Positions 11,889 through 25,675 of a stretch of DNA of 64,000 nucleotides are shown here, piece after piece (the stretch's first letter is position 1; every line of letters starts with the position of its first letter). Source of the DNA: Lepidodermella squamata. Lineage: Eukaryota > Gastrotricha. The DNA is taken from NCBI GenBank assembly GCA_047495785.1, contig JBLDXI010000020.1:1922001-1986000 (forward strand). Direction: 5' to 3'. Made by a program: the position numbers and the translations under genes. The notes under the pieces are model-generated. The model saw only the letters and a list, made by a program, of their open reading frames with translations, ran no database searches and was not told the DNA's origin.

Positions 11889-13334
11889 AACTGCGTGTAA
11901 CAGAATGTGTGCGAAATGTATTTCAGCCTGTGTAAATTTAATTATGTTATTTCCTCTTTTTCGTCTTATTCCAGCTCATTTTCTCGTTATATTGCGCACG
12001 AGACAAAAATTATACAAAAAATACGCTGAAATGAAAGAAGTGCGGAAGACGCAGGCGTTTTTTTCGGCTATAACAACATTATTATTTTTCTCTCGTTGAT
12101 ATTCGAAAATGCAATGAAGGAAGAACGATCGATGCAGATAACTAGCTGGGCGATATGATGAAAGAAGCTCGTGATGAGCGGCTTATTTCTCTCTTCGTCA
12201 TCGATGTCGAAAGCTATATTGAGGGAGTGGCGATTTTCGATTCTTGATAATATAACATCATCTCAAACTTGATTTCCTATTAAAATCTCAATTTTATCAT
12301 AATTAAACATTAGGGTGATCGATTTTTATTACCTGCGCATTATTTTTTTTCCATCTAACCCACTTACAAAATATGATTGAGCTTTTTATAGCTTCGGGGT
12401 CGATTTCAGGATGTAAAAGTGAGAATAAGTAGGCGAATATGGTGAATATTTTATAAGCTCATCAAATCTTTTCTTTTTACAACGGCGCTGTGGTATATTT
12501 ACTTTTGTCATTTACCTACTGCTACGTAAATGCACCTGAAAATCACTTTAATAATGGCGCAAATCGATACTGAAGGTGTATCAATATTATACTGCGCAGC
12601 ATCTCGTTTCACATTCCCTGCTCATAAATTTTCATGTGTGGGAGAAAAAAGTTGGAAATTTTTTTCAGTATACCTATAGGCGCTTCTGTAATTGACGCGC
12701 GTCTTGTTTTTTTTTGTGAAAATGACCTTCGAACCAAATTCGCACTAAGATACTCGAATTTCGCTTTCAAATCGCGCAAAAACAATCTCGCGTCAAAAAT
12801 CGCCTTTGGCGTGTTGTGATTAGCTCTCTTTTACGACATCGCGGATAAAATTTAAAAAAAATCACGAGTCCTAAATTCTCGTTGCATATTTATACAGATG
12901 TTGCCGTATATTACGTTTGCATTTTACAATGCGAAATGTTACGAAGTTGCTATGGCGTCTTGCACTTGTGGCCACTCGAGCAGTGCCATGTTTTAGGCGA
13001 ACAATGCCTATCAAAGCGCTTTATTAATAGGGCATCTTGTGTATAGTAGCTCGCGCGTTAAAAAAGTGGGCCAGAAAAAATGCGCACAAGTTTTTTAGTG
13101 CACCTATAAATCATTCTTGGCGCGCGCTTAGCATAATATACACAATTCACAATTATTCACGCGCGGATTTTTCGTAAACACGTAAACACACCCCGCAATA
13201 CTTTATTAACACTATGCTGATAACATTTTTTAATGGGCATATCTTTATCTAAATTGGGCTGATAAGTCACGGTTTTTAACCCCTCATCATCAACAATTTT
13301 TCCGCTTGAGTAGGCATTTTTTCTCGACTTTATA
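11889..13334. other. intergenic, nothing recognised
   Basis: AT-rich sequence with CpG-containing patches around 12.7-13.2 kb. The frames here lack a signal peptide, domain or paralogue. Confidence 0.5.
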
Positions 13335-13913
13335 ATGGCTTCCAGGCGAAGATTTTCATCAACGGCGAAGGCCGTCTTGTTATCGACATTGGTTGCAATT
13401 TTAATAATTTTCGGCAGTGCTGAACGGGTGACTGACTATGGAGGCTGCCAAAATATCTACGATTATTGTATCGATTCGCTGAAACTTCCTTCCGTAACTT
13501 TCAACCGCCTTTACCGACTTGCTTCCGCTATTTCTTTGACTCTAACTAATCCAAAGGTAATTTTGAAAAAGCTTTACAAAAATTGAAAAATTTATGAATT
13601 AATTATGAAAATTATTTTATAAATATTTTTAAGCTGGCTTTTTTATTCTTTTTAATTCATTTTTTAGTATTGTGGCAGTCGGCAAAGTAACAGCAGTTTA
13701 GTCACAGGGTGTACGGTTCTATCGAAATTTGCCTACTGCACATCGAACGTTGATGCTCGGCGCGAATGCTCGCTGTTCGAAGACCCGGCAACCTCTAACC
13801 CTGACTTCTTTTTCGCCATGAAAAACTGTGGCGATTTCTGCGGCGTCGGCCGTGCGACCTGGCTAAATCTCGGCGACACGAGCAGCGAAAGCGAGGCCGA
13901 TGTTAGGACTTGA
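13335..13913 (+). CDS. secreted eight-cysteine protein, copy 1 (intron-containing)
   Basis: Two exons (13335-13556, 13668-13913) give 155 aa. A basic N-terminus and hydrophobic core (AVLLSTLVAILIIFGSA) form a signal peptide. The mature part has GGCQNIYDYC, a leucine-rich helix-like stretch, then YCGS, TGCTVLSKFAYC, RRECSL, FFFAMKNCGDFC, eight cysteines in total. The pattern GC-x-N-x-Y-x-YC, SKFxxC, xRxC and FFxAxKxCxxxC recurs at 17203-17685 and 20115-20564, so the three form a diverged tandem family. This member has a 111-bp intron just before the third cysteine; the other two are intronless. Predicted secreted and disulfide-bonded. I do not recognise the family. Confidence 0.78.
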
Positions 13914-16900
13914 TATTATTATATGAAATGCTATATGATCGAAAAAATTTGTGATTAGTGCTTTCCAATTTTCCATTACACTGATTTTTTCCAAAAGCAT
14001 TTCTTTTTTGTACATGAAAAATTTAACATCGGAATACAATTAATAATAAATACTCCGAAAAATAACATGTTTTATGACCTGTAAAAAATATTGACCTGAT
14101 AATTATTGGATCCTTTTATTCCTCGCACTGAATAGCTGCTATAAATATCTCTATAAATCAGCCAAGCATAAATTCTCTCCCACACTCAAAAACCCATATA
14201 GGATTTGAAATTATGGGGGATATGCACGCGATATACCAACAAATCAGTGATCACGACATTGTCATAAAAAAAACTAAACCCACGCGAAGTGACACATTTT
14301 TGTTCGATGCGTGTAATTTATAGACACGTAATTTCAAGTGACCCAAGTTGTTCCGCACCTTCTCTGTTGGTCATCTTCAGACATTCATGAATATCGATTA
14401 TAAAATACGTTTATTAGCTCTACCTTACTTGAAGGTCACGTTTCGACTTCAACCTACACGAGACTGCAAGCGGATAGAGTTCGCCTTGAAACCGAAGAAA
14501 GCTCATTACGCCCGTTTATTTCCTTCAGATTGATTTTTCTTTTTTAAATTTCAGTGTCTGCGATTATTTTTTCAAATCGCTTCCGCATGAATAAAACTTG
14601 ATCAACCGATTTCTCTCCATGGATTAATTTTGTGGCTATTTAGGGCTTGCCCAGTTCATTCCACCTGTGCTCAGTAAGGACTTTCCGGTATCCTAGGATT
14701 AACGAAATATTAATTGCGTGGACAAAAATAGCTCCCAGCAGAGCCACTCCATGCAAAATATTATTTTCATTTAGCTTTGATTAATCTAAAATTAACAAGA
14801 GGCACGATTCATTAGGATTAGGGATTAGGATTGACCAATGATGATGAGAGCTTGGGGAATAATTACACGGAAGTTCTTAGCTCGCGTGGGATCTTGAAAA
14901 AAAAACCGCATTCGCAAATATCGAGCCTGGTTAGCAAACTATTTTACCAAGTTCGTGACTCACCACTCAATATACCTGGGAATTGCTTAGAAATATTCTC
15001 AAGCAAATAAGAGGCCTAGATTACCGGCTATTAGTGCAATATTTTATTATGAGAGTAAACACTCATATTAAGGATTTTATTTATTAAAATCGATTCTCGC
15101 CTATTCATCCATCACCTTTTTTTATTTTTAAGTTGATTAACGGCTGAATACGCCTTAAAATTCAGGTAGGCGGTATATCGTTAATTGAATCATGAAAACA
15201 GCGGCGAGCTTTAAAAATAAATCGCCCCGCCTGACGCAGTTTTGCATCGTCAGATGACCCGCAGCCCGTCAATAATCAGCTTTTAGCTGAAGAAAAATTA
15301 AAAAATGTTGTCCTCAATGATACATTCTGCCAGACGATTATTTGCGTCAAAAATTATACTCTCATATTACTTTTGTCTGAGTTAAAATATGGAGAAGTCA
15401 TGCAAAACCGAGTTCCACGCCAGGTACTTTAGATTATCCTTCAGATCCTATTATGCATCACGATCATTTTTAGCTCGACCTCGTCGCGCTAGCCCTGTCA
15501 GTCCAATATAAACTCGTGATGTGTCAGTATCCAATTATCTATACGGACCTTGCCACTTCGTTATCTGAAAATTTCAGTCTTTCGGTGAAATTAATTAACT
15601 TGGTTTGATCTATTTGATTCTAGTGGACAAAACAAAACACATGTATTACCTTTGGCTATCTCCACTACATTCAAATTTGCCTTAAATCCATTTTCTTCGG
15701 ATCAATTCTTTCAATTCTCTAAAACCTATAAGGCCTTAGTAGTATCAGTGCTGATAAGGTAGCATCAGCCTTAAGTGTTGGGTATCCGTCGAAATATAAT
15801 CTACCTTGAAGTTGAGGCCTAATTCGGGAAAATCTGACCTTTTGCGAACTTTCACTATTTCCGGCGATGAACGAACCCGAAAATCTTCATTTTTGAAAAT
15901 TCCTATATCACTTCTGTTATAGCCCTTGAAATGCTAATATTCTAGGATATATTTGCAAAAATGGTGGGAAAATCTGAAATTTTTCGAAAAATGAATATTC
16001 CATCGAAAATTCACTCACAAAATCATTTCAGATACCTTACATTTCCTTTCTTCCTTTTTGAACCAGTCAGCTTAATTTTTCGCTTATGTTCTGCATTTTT
16101 AAGGCGATGAGTGGGCTTAAAACGCGTTTTTAGAGTTCGAATACATTTTTGCGTAATGATGCGCAAATTGACGGGCATGTCATTCCGAATTAGGATCTCG
16201 TAAATTGGATGTCAATTATAGAACAAGTCTAATCGGTAATAGGAATTTAATCCGACTAGTCGCTGCGGTAGAATGCGTCGAATCCGCGCATTCGTGACAA
16301 GTTGCGTTAAATTTTTAATCTATAATTTTTTATTCGCAAGCCATACGTCATCGGGAAACCTTCGCTTAGTTGAAAAAAAAATTATTAAATAAATATTTTC
16401 TTTATCCTGATTATATTTTAATGTCAATATCCGGACTAGTTCAATTTGCTAAAATGCTTAATAAGCGAAGCCTTTATTTTGCGCAATATATTCCCAACTG
16501 ACGCAATATTTTTTCCTCTCATTCATAATTTTTTAAGGGCGAAGCTTCAAAAATCGCGCAAAAAACGTGCGCAAGTGGGCGATCTACTACTGCATACTAC
16601 GCCCATGTATTAGGCAAAACCTTTCATGCAGTAATGATTATGCGTTATCGTATACCTTATATATTTCAGACCCTACCTGATTTTTTGCTAATGGCACCTG
16701 CGTCAAAGTAAACAAACTGACTCATGACGCGATAAAGAGCCTGTCAAGAGGATTTATCGCCTTAAAGCTAAACGCAGCAGCAACAAATCGCCGCCACGCG
16801 TAGGGCAGCAGACGATGGCTATTTCCGGTAAAGCGATAAGCAATAGAAATGCGATTATATCACAAGCGGTCTTTATAAACCAATTTAATATCGGTCACAT

Positions 16901-17202
16901 GAAGCTTTAAGACGCGCCCCGTTTTGTGTGTGTGACCCGCAATATACCTCGCATGATTCATCAATTTTTTTTGTATGTATAATGCAAACAACGTTAACCA
17001 TCAGCCTCTGTAGCTTATACTTATTAACGCGAAACTACGCAAAACCAATTTTCCAATATATCCTACGCGCTGTAGTTTTTTTTATAATAAATTGGTAATG
17101 TGTTGAGGATTCATCCCATGTATCATCCATTATTCATCTAGTCGAACTGTCTCTAAAAAAATTCTTTATCGACAATCTAGATCATAATACTACAAAGTAA
17201 AA
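13914..17202. other. 3.3-kb intergenic region, nothing recognised
   Basis: AT-rich DNA between two members of the eight-cysteine family. No frame with a domain, signal peptide or paralogue was found, and no repeat stood out by eye. Confidence 0.5.
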
Positions 17203-17685
17203 ATGCTACCAAATATTCCGAGAAATCTGGCTGGCCTCATCGGAGCTGTTGTGAAAACATGGCTATTGGTCGTTCTGTTGGTCACCTCAGTACCATCAAC
17301 GACATACGCCGAGCCTATTAAGGCTTCAAAGCACGCTCGAGCTGTTCCTATGGGCTCGCTAGGCGGCGATGGAATGCTGGAGGAACCCGGTTGCGTCAAT
17401 GTTTACAACTACTGCGTGGAGAGGCTCGACCTGGCCGGTATTACGTTCCCAGTCTTCGACAAATTGGCGACCACCCTAGCAGTTGTGCCCCTCGTCGGCA
17501 GCCGCGGCCATTGCCCGACCAAAGTGCTAATATCATGCGAGCTGGTGTCGAAGTTTGTCTCGTGTGCGAACAGCCTCGACGTGAAGCGATCGTGCCTGCT
17601 CACCGCTAGCCGGCCGCACTTTTTCCACGCCCTGAAAAAATGTTCGACAAGCTGTAAAACCGACGTGGGCGTTGTCTTGCAATGA
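17203..17685 (+). CDS. secreted eight-cysteine protein, copy 2
   Basis: Single exon of 160 aa. The signal peptide has its hydrophobic core at WLLVVLLVTS and probable cleavage after TTYA. A short basic propeptide-like stretch (ASKHARAVP) comes before the conserved domain. Cysteines lie in PGCVNVYNYC, GHCPTK, ISCELVSKFVSC, KRSCLL, KKCSTSC (eight). The domain is strongly similar to 20115-20564 and more distantly similar to 13335-13913. The near-identical core with different N-termini and tails suggests purifying selection on the domain. Function unknown; secretion is inferred from the signal peptide. Confidence 0.82.
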   Translation: MLPNIPRNLAGLIGAVVKTWLLVVLLVTSVPSTTYAEPIKASKHARAVPMGSLGGDGMLEEPGCVNVYNYCVERLDLAGITFPVFDKLATTLAVVPLVGSRGHCPTKVLISCELVSKFVSCANSLDVKRSCLLTASRPHFFHALKKCSTSCKTDVGVVLQ

Positions 17686-20114
17686 GACTTTCATTCATAA
17701 ATGTTCATCAATTAATCGCATGATCTAATTACTTGATCTATAATTTACTTAGAAGAGAAAACTTGAATATTTTTTATACTTTTTACATCTTCATTGAGAC
17801 TTCTAGAGAAGCCAAACCATCATCTGATAAATAATTGTTTCTAAAAAAAACTGCTAGTCTATCCGTTCTCCATTAATCTTTTGATCCGATCCGATGTGCA
17901 CGGCATGTTAATGTTACCGCTGTTTCATTTTGTCACACTGTGCGTAATGGCGATGGATATCGATGTTTTGATATGCGAAATTGATCGAATCTCAATAAAA
18001 AAAACCAATTTTTTTGAAATTTTCAAATAATTTAAGATGCTATGGTTTTGTTTCAACTCAAGAATGGGTTCATAGCCATTATTGTTCCGGCTGTAGAGGA
18101 AACAGATAGGACTGCGTAAAGCGAAACGGATTACATATTCATGAGCTCGTCGCATTGATTTGAGGCACGAGCTGATGTTTTTTGCCCCTTTTATCAAGCC
18201 TCGGCGTCCTGGTACGTCTCATGGTCTCACGACTAGTACCAGACCGGTGACCTGACCCAACAGGTGACTGGTGACCGGCGGGTCGACTTGACCCGTTGCC
18301 GCTGAGTCAGGTAATACGCAGGTAAAGAAGGCGGTAAAACATCTTCACCACCAAAGCGCCGCTAGCGATATCCGTTGCTCTTGGTACCGTAAAAATGAGC
18401 GAATTCAGCCAGTGGGAACAAGTTTTGACAAGTTTTTGCAAGTTGCGCCAAGTTGCGCGCCGTGTGAAAACTTTCGAAGAACTTTCGAAAAACTTCAACG
18501 AAATCGACAACAATCGGCAAAATTGACCAAAGCTGTTTACACAGCCCGGTGTCCTGAGGTAGCGAGTCACGTCAACAGCGCAATACAGAGGGCTAGGGCG
18601 GCGAAGAGGGGCGGAACTCTTGAGACGCGGATTAGGGATTAGCGGATTAACACCGCTTTTGAGAGCGAGCGCCTTGCAGACCTGCAATAAGGGCAATAAA
18701 GATGTGACAACTGCGCACGGAGAGGGTTCATTCGAACGCGGTTTTTCAAGAAATTGACTGCTACATGTTGTAATGGGTCGGCGGGGGAATAGCGTCCAGC
18801 GTTTGGAAAGAGCTGAGTAACACGGGTCGTAAAATGGCTCGGCTCAGTCTCAGTGGTTATCGAACCACCCCGATTAGGTGCTAGGAGCTAGCAATGGGCG
18901 GTTGTTTCGGTGTTACTATAGCCACCCTCGTGCGCAGTCCGGTATAAACTCATTTCGAGTCCCATAGGTACGCAGCCGCCGAACACCCAGTTCATGCGCA
19001 CCGATAGCGAACATCCCTTTTACGGCATATCTGGCCGACATTGCGCGAAAAAGTTAGCCCATTATAGAGCTTTAATACCAGTCGCTAGGTGCTAGCGGTT
19101 TGCTATCAGCCGCGTTTAGCTAACGTGACGAAGTGGTTCTGTGGCCAGTGGATGATTTTTGCAAAAAAAAACCAGCCGCCAAGTTATTCTGATTAATGGA
19201 TTTAATTCCGCGGATTCATCGCTACTTTCCGCGTCTATTTTTAAATTTTTCCGCGGCGCGAATAGTGGTTTCCGCGTCAAAAGTCTTAACACCGCACCTC
19301 TGCACACTATTAAGCAGAAAGGTAAACAATCGCGCGCACTCGCGCATTATTCCGCAGCGCACCACCGCGGCGATTTTAAGAATTCCGCGGGCGCAACACA
19401 CAGAGCCTTCATAAAATTATTAAAATTATTAAAATATAAGGAAGACCGTCAGAATAAAAGTCCATACGGAACCTTAAATTCAGGATGCTTATTTGGCCCA
19501 CTATTTAATTTTAATATTTCAAATTTCAAGTTATCAAATTCAATTTTTTAGCTCTCCGAGGAATTTACGCTTAATCTTGAAATTGTACAGTAAATACATT
19601 TTTTTAAACTAATAACGGACTAAACAAAGTGAATAATTGAATTTCGCGCGAAGCGATGCGTGAAAGGAATAAACAAACATTCGGGACGCCGTTATTAAGT
19701 ACTCCGCGTACAGAAAACGTCAACGCTTCTTAGGAAGTGCAAATAAAAGTTGTCTTCAAAGTGTACAGCTTTATCCCAATCGTTCTTTTTGAACTGGCAA
19801 AATTAGCACGAGACGCTAGCTCGTGCTAGCCGTCGAAAACGTGCATGGTACCTGCCACACCGGATATGTCACTTGCTCTAAAAATATAGGTATCATTAGA
19901 ACCCGTTTCAGACGGGCCCTTGAAAGTCTTCGACATTGAGTTTACGCCTCGGGCAATGTATATAGGTACTTGACTTGGATTAGACTTGTCCTCATCGGAC
20001 ATAGTGGCGAAAAAATCACATGATTAATTGTGAAAGACACATTTAAGTGGTGCACGGTAGTATATATAATCCGATATTGGCTATTAACTCGTTCAGTTCA
20101 ATTCTGAGAATATA
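17686..20114. other. intergenic region with a GC-rich repetitive island
   Basis: Most of this stretch is AT-rich and holds no gene I can support. About 18200-18720 stands out as GC-rich and built of short repeated words (GGTGAC/GACCTG runs, then CAAGTT-GCGC runs), so it may be a degenerate mobile element. Frames of 129 aa (minus) and 130 aa (plus) here look like by-products of base composition. Confidence 0.4.
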
Positions 20115-20564
20115 ATGCTAATACCGAGAAATATTTCAAGTTTACTCGAAACTATGAAGCAAACTTGGCACTTGGTCTTACTGTTGGTATCAGCGCCGTT
20201 GTCTATTGAAGGTTCAAGGCAAGCTAGGTCCGTTCCAACCAATGGATTGCTGGAGGAACCTGGCTGCGTCAATGTTTACAACTACTGCGTGGAAAGACTC
20301 GACCTGACCGCAGTTACGTTTCCAGTCTTCGAAAAATTGGCAACCACCCTAGCGGTTTCTCACCTGGCCGGAAGCCGCGGCGTTTGCCCGACCAAGGTGC
20401 TAATATCTTGCCAATTGCTGACAAAATTCGTCGCCTGCTCCAACAACCTGGACGTGAAGCGATCGTGCCTGCTCACCGCCAGCCGGCCGCATTTCTTCCA
20501 CGCCCTCAAAAAATGCTCGATAACGTGTAAAACCGATGTCAGCCATCTCCTTTTGCAAAGATGA
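20115..20564 (+). CDS. secreted eight-cysteine protein, copy 3
   Basis: Single exon, 149 aa from the first Met. A later Met (residue 14, MKQTWHLVLLLV) makes a better-placed signal peptide and may be the true start. The domain GCVNVYNYCVERLDL, GVCPTK, SCQLLTKFVAC, KRSCLL, KKCSITC has the eight cysteines of copy 2 and long stretches of identity with it. A TATA-like tract (TATATATAAT) begins about 55 bp upstream of the first ATG. Tandem duplicate of 17203-17685, spaced about 2.4 kb away. Function unknown. Confidence 0.82.
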   Translation: MLIPRNISSLLETMKQTWHLVLLLVSAPLSIEGSRQARSVPTNGLLEEPGCVNVYNYCVERLDLTAVTFPVFEKLATTLAVSHLAGSRGVCPTKVLISCQLLTKFVACSNNLDVKRSCLLTASRPHFFHALKKCSITCKTDVSHLLLQR

Positions 20565-23500
20565 CGACGATGCGACTTTTCGCCTGACATTCATATCGAA
20601 TTATTTTATTCCTTTAAACAAAGATTATATTTTATATTTGATTGAAACCGTATATTTTATGAGTTGTCGCATTAATTTTTCAGCTGATCTGTGACCATTT
20701 TTTCGCTTTATTATTTTGTGAGACAGTAATTTACGAATAATAAAACACATTTTTTTATTTCATGTTTTGAGGTGATTAAATTGCAGAAAATTGAACCCCT
20801 CATTATTCGGTAATAGCAACTTTCATTTTCTACATCAGGACGAACTTCAAGGTTCGTTGAATATTCTAATTTTTCTTTAATTCGATTTCAACATTTTTTA
20901 CATTTCAATTTTTCTCTTTGAATTATCCGATTTTCGGCTTCTGACTTCAGGTAAAAAAAATTGCCATATTTAAGAATGAGTGACACGGTCGTGGATGAAT
21001 AAGCAAAAGCGACGTTATGTCAACATGTCGATTTTTATCCCAATTGGAGTCGAAAAAAATTAAAACCGACATTTGGTAAATTGAAGACACGCACCTGGCG
21101 CGTGTATACTCGTCAAGGTTCGATAGTTTGCGTTCTAAATTTGTCTATGGTGTAAGAAAACACTTGGAGCATGAAGTTCAAGGGACGTGAGTGGTAAAAA
21201 CGAGAATTCGACAAGGATCATCTCATTTCAGACACATTGTGACGCTTCTGATAGGAATCTTAGAGTCAATATTCCAATTTGCTGTTAAATTTTTTTTATT
21301 AAATTGGCATTTGAACTAGGAAATAGCAGACAATCACTAACATTTGGGTCGAATTCTCAAACTGATTAGAATTAGAAATGATAAGGAATGGACAATCAGG
21401 TGAATCAAACTTCGAGTGCCCTCCCATCGCACTATGACGGGATCTGAGAATGGGTACATTGTCATCGAAATCGGTTTCTCTTAGGTTCCAAGTTGCAACG
21501 CACTCTTCGACCCAATTAATTATGTCATTTTTAATTAATTTTTGACTCAAGTCTGTTGACAGCTCCGTTCCATTTTTTTATTTTCCGACTGAAAATATTA
21601 ACACAGCACGGCTTTGTCCCACTTTTTACAGCAAAAAAAATCCCGGAAATGAGTAATTTGAGCTTTAGGTCATGTGAGATGGAAACGAAATCGATATTGT
21701 GAAATTATGTAGGTTGAAATAATTAAAAAATAATTATACAACCTACATATAATTATACAAATTCAATAAAAAACGGGAAATTTGAAGGGAATTTCGAAAT
21801 AATTTTTTTAACGCCCCCTAAAATCTCAATTATAAAAAATTGATGGGGTTGAGAACAATTTATGAAAAGGTGCGATAAAATTAAAATAATTATCTTACAC
21901 TCGTGTTGGAGCAATTGCTTTGTTAACCCTCATTTGTACACGCGGAAACCTTGAATGCTTATATATCGTATAGTGAAATATTGAAAAAAATTACAGACCC
22001 AATTACAATAAAAACACAATTAAAACACTTGACTCGATCAATGAGAAAGGTATCATATTCCAGGTGTTTCAACATGAAAGTACTTTTTCGCCCTTCTGGT
22101 ACGAAGCCATCGCCTTATGCGATGGTGGGATTCCATAAGAAAGGAGAGATTGTCATCGAAATGGGTTTCCCAGTTGGGTACATGTTTCAACCTGAATACT
22201 TGGTCATTTCTAATTAATTTTTGATCCCGGCTGCTGGACTAGACGTTGTCATTCCGTATATTTTCACGGAAAATCAAAATCAATAATGAGGTACGGCGTT
22301 GTCCCACAAATAAGTAGAAAATTAATTCACCATCTTATTAGTAATATAGGCTCAAACAATATGTACATTCTTATTTCAGAAAATGCAACAGTATGCAATA
22401 TCTTTTTCGAGGAAGTATTCTTTCATACTTCATACATATTTTTCATAAAACGGTGTTATTAGCAAAACGATGATTATGGTTTGGATGGGGTTCAGGGTTA
22501 AGGTTAGGGTTAGGTTCCGGTCGATTTTCAAGCAGAAAATATGGCTACGTTTTTGGAACCCCGTTTATTAAACCAAACACTGCTTGCATTTCCTCTTTCC
22601 TTTTTCCAGCTCGAATTAAATGAAAAAATATGTATGAAAGATTGCACCCTATCTTTGTCTAGTGTGGGACTTAATGCGCTACCGCTTGAAGTTCAATAAA
22701 AATAAATAAAAATGACGTAATTATTTCGCACTCGTGTTAGACAAATGAGCTTATATTGCTTCGTTCATTTTTTCACCCGGAACTTCAATACATAAGCTCA
22801 TCTCACGTTGAGTATAGTGACGAAATTTTACAGACCCAATTACAAAAAACACAATTGAAGCACTTGACTGGATGATTGTATTTCAATACGACCGGTGCTA
22901 GCCGGCGTTATATGAAGTGGGGGATGAAAAAGACGCGGCTATTAAAAGATAAATAATAAACAATTCATTCGCCTTTTGTTATCAGCCCTTTCTTCATCAT
23001 CATATGTATGTGTGTGTAAAAATGAGAAAAAAAACAGGCGATTAAGAAGATGAGCTGCGGTAACCACCTGCTGCTGTATGGAGTAATACAGTCAGCAGCA
23101 GCAACAGGTATATATAATACTCGCGACTCACACGAGTGTTGGTCAGTTCAAATAAGACCGGCGGCCAAAGAAGAAGAAGAGACGTGTTGACGTTAGCTAG
23201 CGCTCGCTCGCTCATCATCGCCGATTTGGTCGTCGTGGCCTTTGTCATACACATACATACCACATACACCCTTTTTATTCAACGACAAATACTACTTGCG
23301 TGAGCGCCGTGTTTGTGTGTTGCGCTTCGTCGCGCTCTCTCACACGCAGCATAGACGAAGCAAAACGACTCAAGGTGTAGTTTAGCTGCACACGTGCGCA
23401 TTAAACTTTTGGTATTATCATTACGCGAAGACGTCATGGCGAGCGCGCTGTGCGGTTTTGCTGGCTTGCGGGGCCACGGGAATTTAACGTAACCTTTTGT

Positions 23501-25675
23501 CGTGAGACAACAAGCGCGCGCAATCTAAATACGGCTCGGTTCCCTAACTCGACGTAACACGCCAGACGACGACGAAAAACCGGACTGTCACAACTTGCTA
23601 AATTTCCGCTCTTTTTTGCTTCATCATCGACGGCACAGCAGTTTTTTCTTCCCGCTTTTCTCCGCGCTGCTGCTCGGCCTATTGTTCGCGGCGTTTCGAA
23701 ACATGTTTGTTGTTTCAGCGGCGCTTTTGTCACAATAAATAACACAGGTAATGCATATCGGCATCGCTTTTTACCTCGGCGTTTTTAATACTTAAAACCA
23801 CCGTGTTTTTATAGGCGCTTTTATTACTGTTATTTTTGTAGCTTTAGCGCATTATCGCGCGCTAGCGGCGTTTATCGAGCGCGTTCTCGCCCCGGCCGCG
23901 GCAAAACACAACGCGTCACCCTGTTTTAACGACGCGATAATGAGGCTGGATGATGACGGATTTTTGGCCCGCGCCAAAATTTCTACCGCCGCCGCGGTTC
24001 ACGTAGCAGAGCGATTGACATGACGCGCGTTTTCATAAACGCCTGTTATTTATTTATCAATTTATAGAAGCAACCAGCCAACCACCAGAGATTTCACCTT
24101 TATTCACGCGTGTGTCAACTTGTCACCATCAGCGGCTATTGCACTCTCGCTGAACTACCCGGCGTGTTCCGGGGGTCAACTCATTGACTTGGCGTCGTCG
24201 TGCGAGTCATTTATCTACGTTAAAAGTTTCGTTCGCGCGATGCAACAACATGATTATTATTCCATTAGGTTTTCCAGAGCGCGAAATTGATACCCCCTCG
24301 CTATTATCATCTTCTATACATTTTATACCCTGGCCGGTGTGGTATGAAGAACAGGGAAGCTAATCCTTCGGTCAGCTTTCAGCTTGGTCAATGCCTCGAT
24401 ACCCTTATTATTGTCTCGCGGGCTTTTTCCTACTTGTCCATAAATTATGATTATGTATCGCCTCGTAAAAATCTGTTCTTTCCTTTGTTTCTATCGCAGC
24501 TATTTATCATTATATTTCGTCGCGATATATCTATACCACTCGTAAGTGTCCGGGCGTGTAATAAAGGCAACCGTGTGGTTAGAACGCGGCGCCCGCGCAC
24601 CGCAGAAAGCCCTCGAGCCGCCGCCTTGAAAGACCCGCAAAGCAAACACCACCCGCCTCGTTCAAGTTATTACCTGCGATTTCGCTTTCCGCCTCCGCTT
24701 TTGTCTCATCATTTGTGTCGCGCCCCGAAACCTGGCGGCCGCGGCTTTTACAACAACAAAGCCAGCAGAATATTATACCAGCACAGCAGCAGCGTTTAAT
24801 AATCGCATTCGCTTTTCATTATATTTCGCCGTGATTTTCCACGCACTTGAGCTTCACCTGTCTAATTAAGTTGGACGTGAGTGACCCAACGTCTAACTGT
24901 CAATGCCGGTGTCTTATAGAGCTTCCTTTGATTTTAAAAATTAACGGGCTCATCATGCATTCCTTTAGTTGATGCTATGAAACATTGCGGATACCAACCC
25001 AAAAATAGAAAATCCTTCTCCTTAAAAATTCGACTTATATTGAATATTTCTGGTTAATTTTGTAGAAAATAGATTCAAAGCGAAACTCGATTTATTGAAC
25101 CGCGTTATTTTTTCGACAATTTTCATCAATTTACGCCTAGTTCTCAGTGTCATTGTGGCTATACAGAACTTTCACGTGATTTTTTGAATTTTTGATAATT
25201 AATAATGGAATTTCTGAAAATTATGGAAATTCCTATTAGGAACTTCCAATTTGGTTTTTTGTTTCAAACAATAGTTTCAAACAAAGTAAACAAATAATTT
25301 TTTTCATGAAATTTCGAACTCGGCTAAAAAAATTCTAAAATTTATTGGGACATCTGCTGAAAATTTTCATAAATTATGGAGTCTCTAAATTTAATTTTAT
25401 ATTTCAAAGAATGAGTTTGGGAAAAATGAAATACAGTTGAAGCAGATGGCTTTGAAAAATGTTCTCGAGTTCGCTTTTTTCAAAATTATTACCTTCTTGA
25501 ATAAAAAAAAACGTGGTTTAGTGGTGTTAGGGCGGGTTAGGGCGATAAATTAATTGATAATTGTCACGTATTTTTTGCATGAATTTCTAAAGCAGCTTTC
25601 TCACTTTTATAGACTTGTTTTTAAAGACTTGAAAGTTGAACTCCAGGGGGCGTCAAAGTTTGAATTACATTTAAT
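20565..25675. other. 5-kb intergenic region with diverged repeats and a CpG-rich block
   Basis: No gene is supported. Three diverged copies of an intergenic repeat (shared words TGTCATCGAAAT-GGTTTC, TAATTAATTTTTGA, GGC-TTGTCCCAC) lie around 21.4-21.65, 22.1-22.3 and 22.7-22.9 kb. A TTAGGG-like tract is at 22493-22517. From 23.0 to 24.8 kb the DNA is CpG-rich and may be regulatory sequence of the scaffold-like gene at 25676. Confidence 0.45.

Noticed and set aside
18307-18696. 129-aa minus ORF in the GC-rich island
   Set aside because: Overlaps repeated short words and palindromic GGTGACC runs; no motif or paralogue.
23434-23745. 103-aa minus ORF in the CpG-rich block
   Set aside because: Composition-driven Arg/Ala-rich frame without domain, signal peptide or paralogue.
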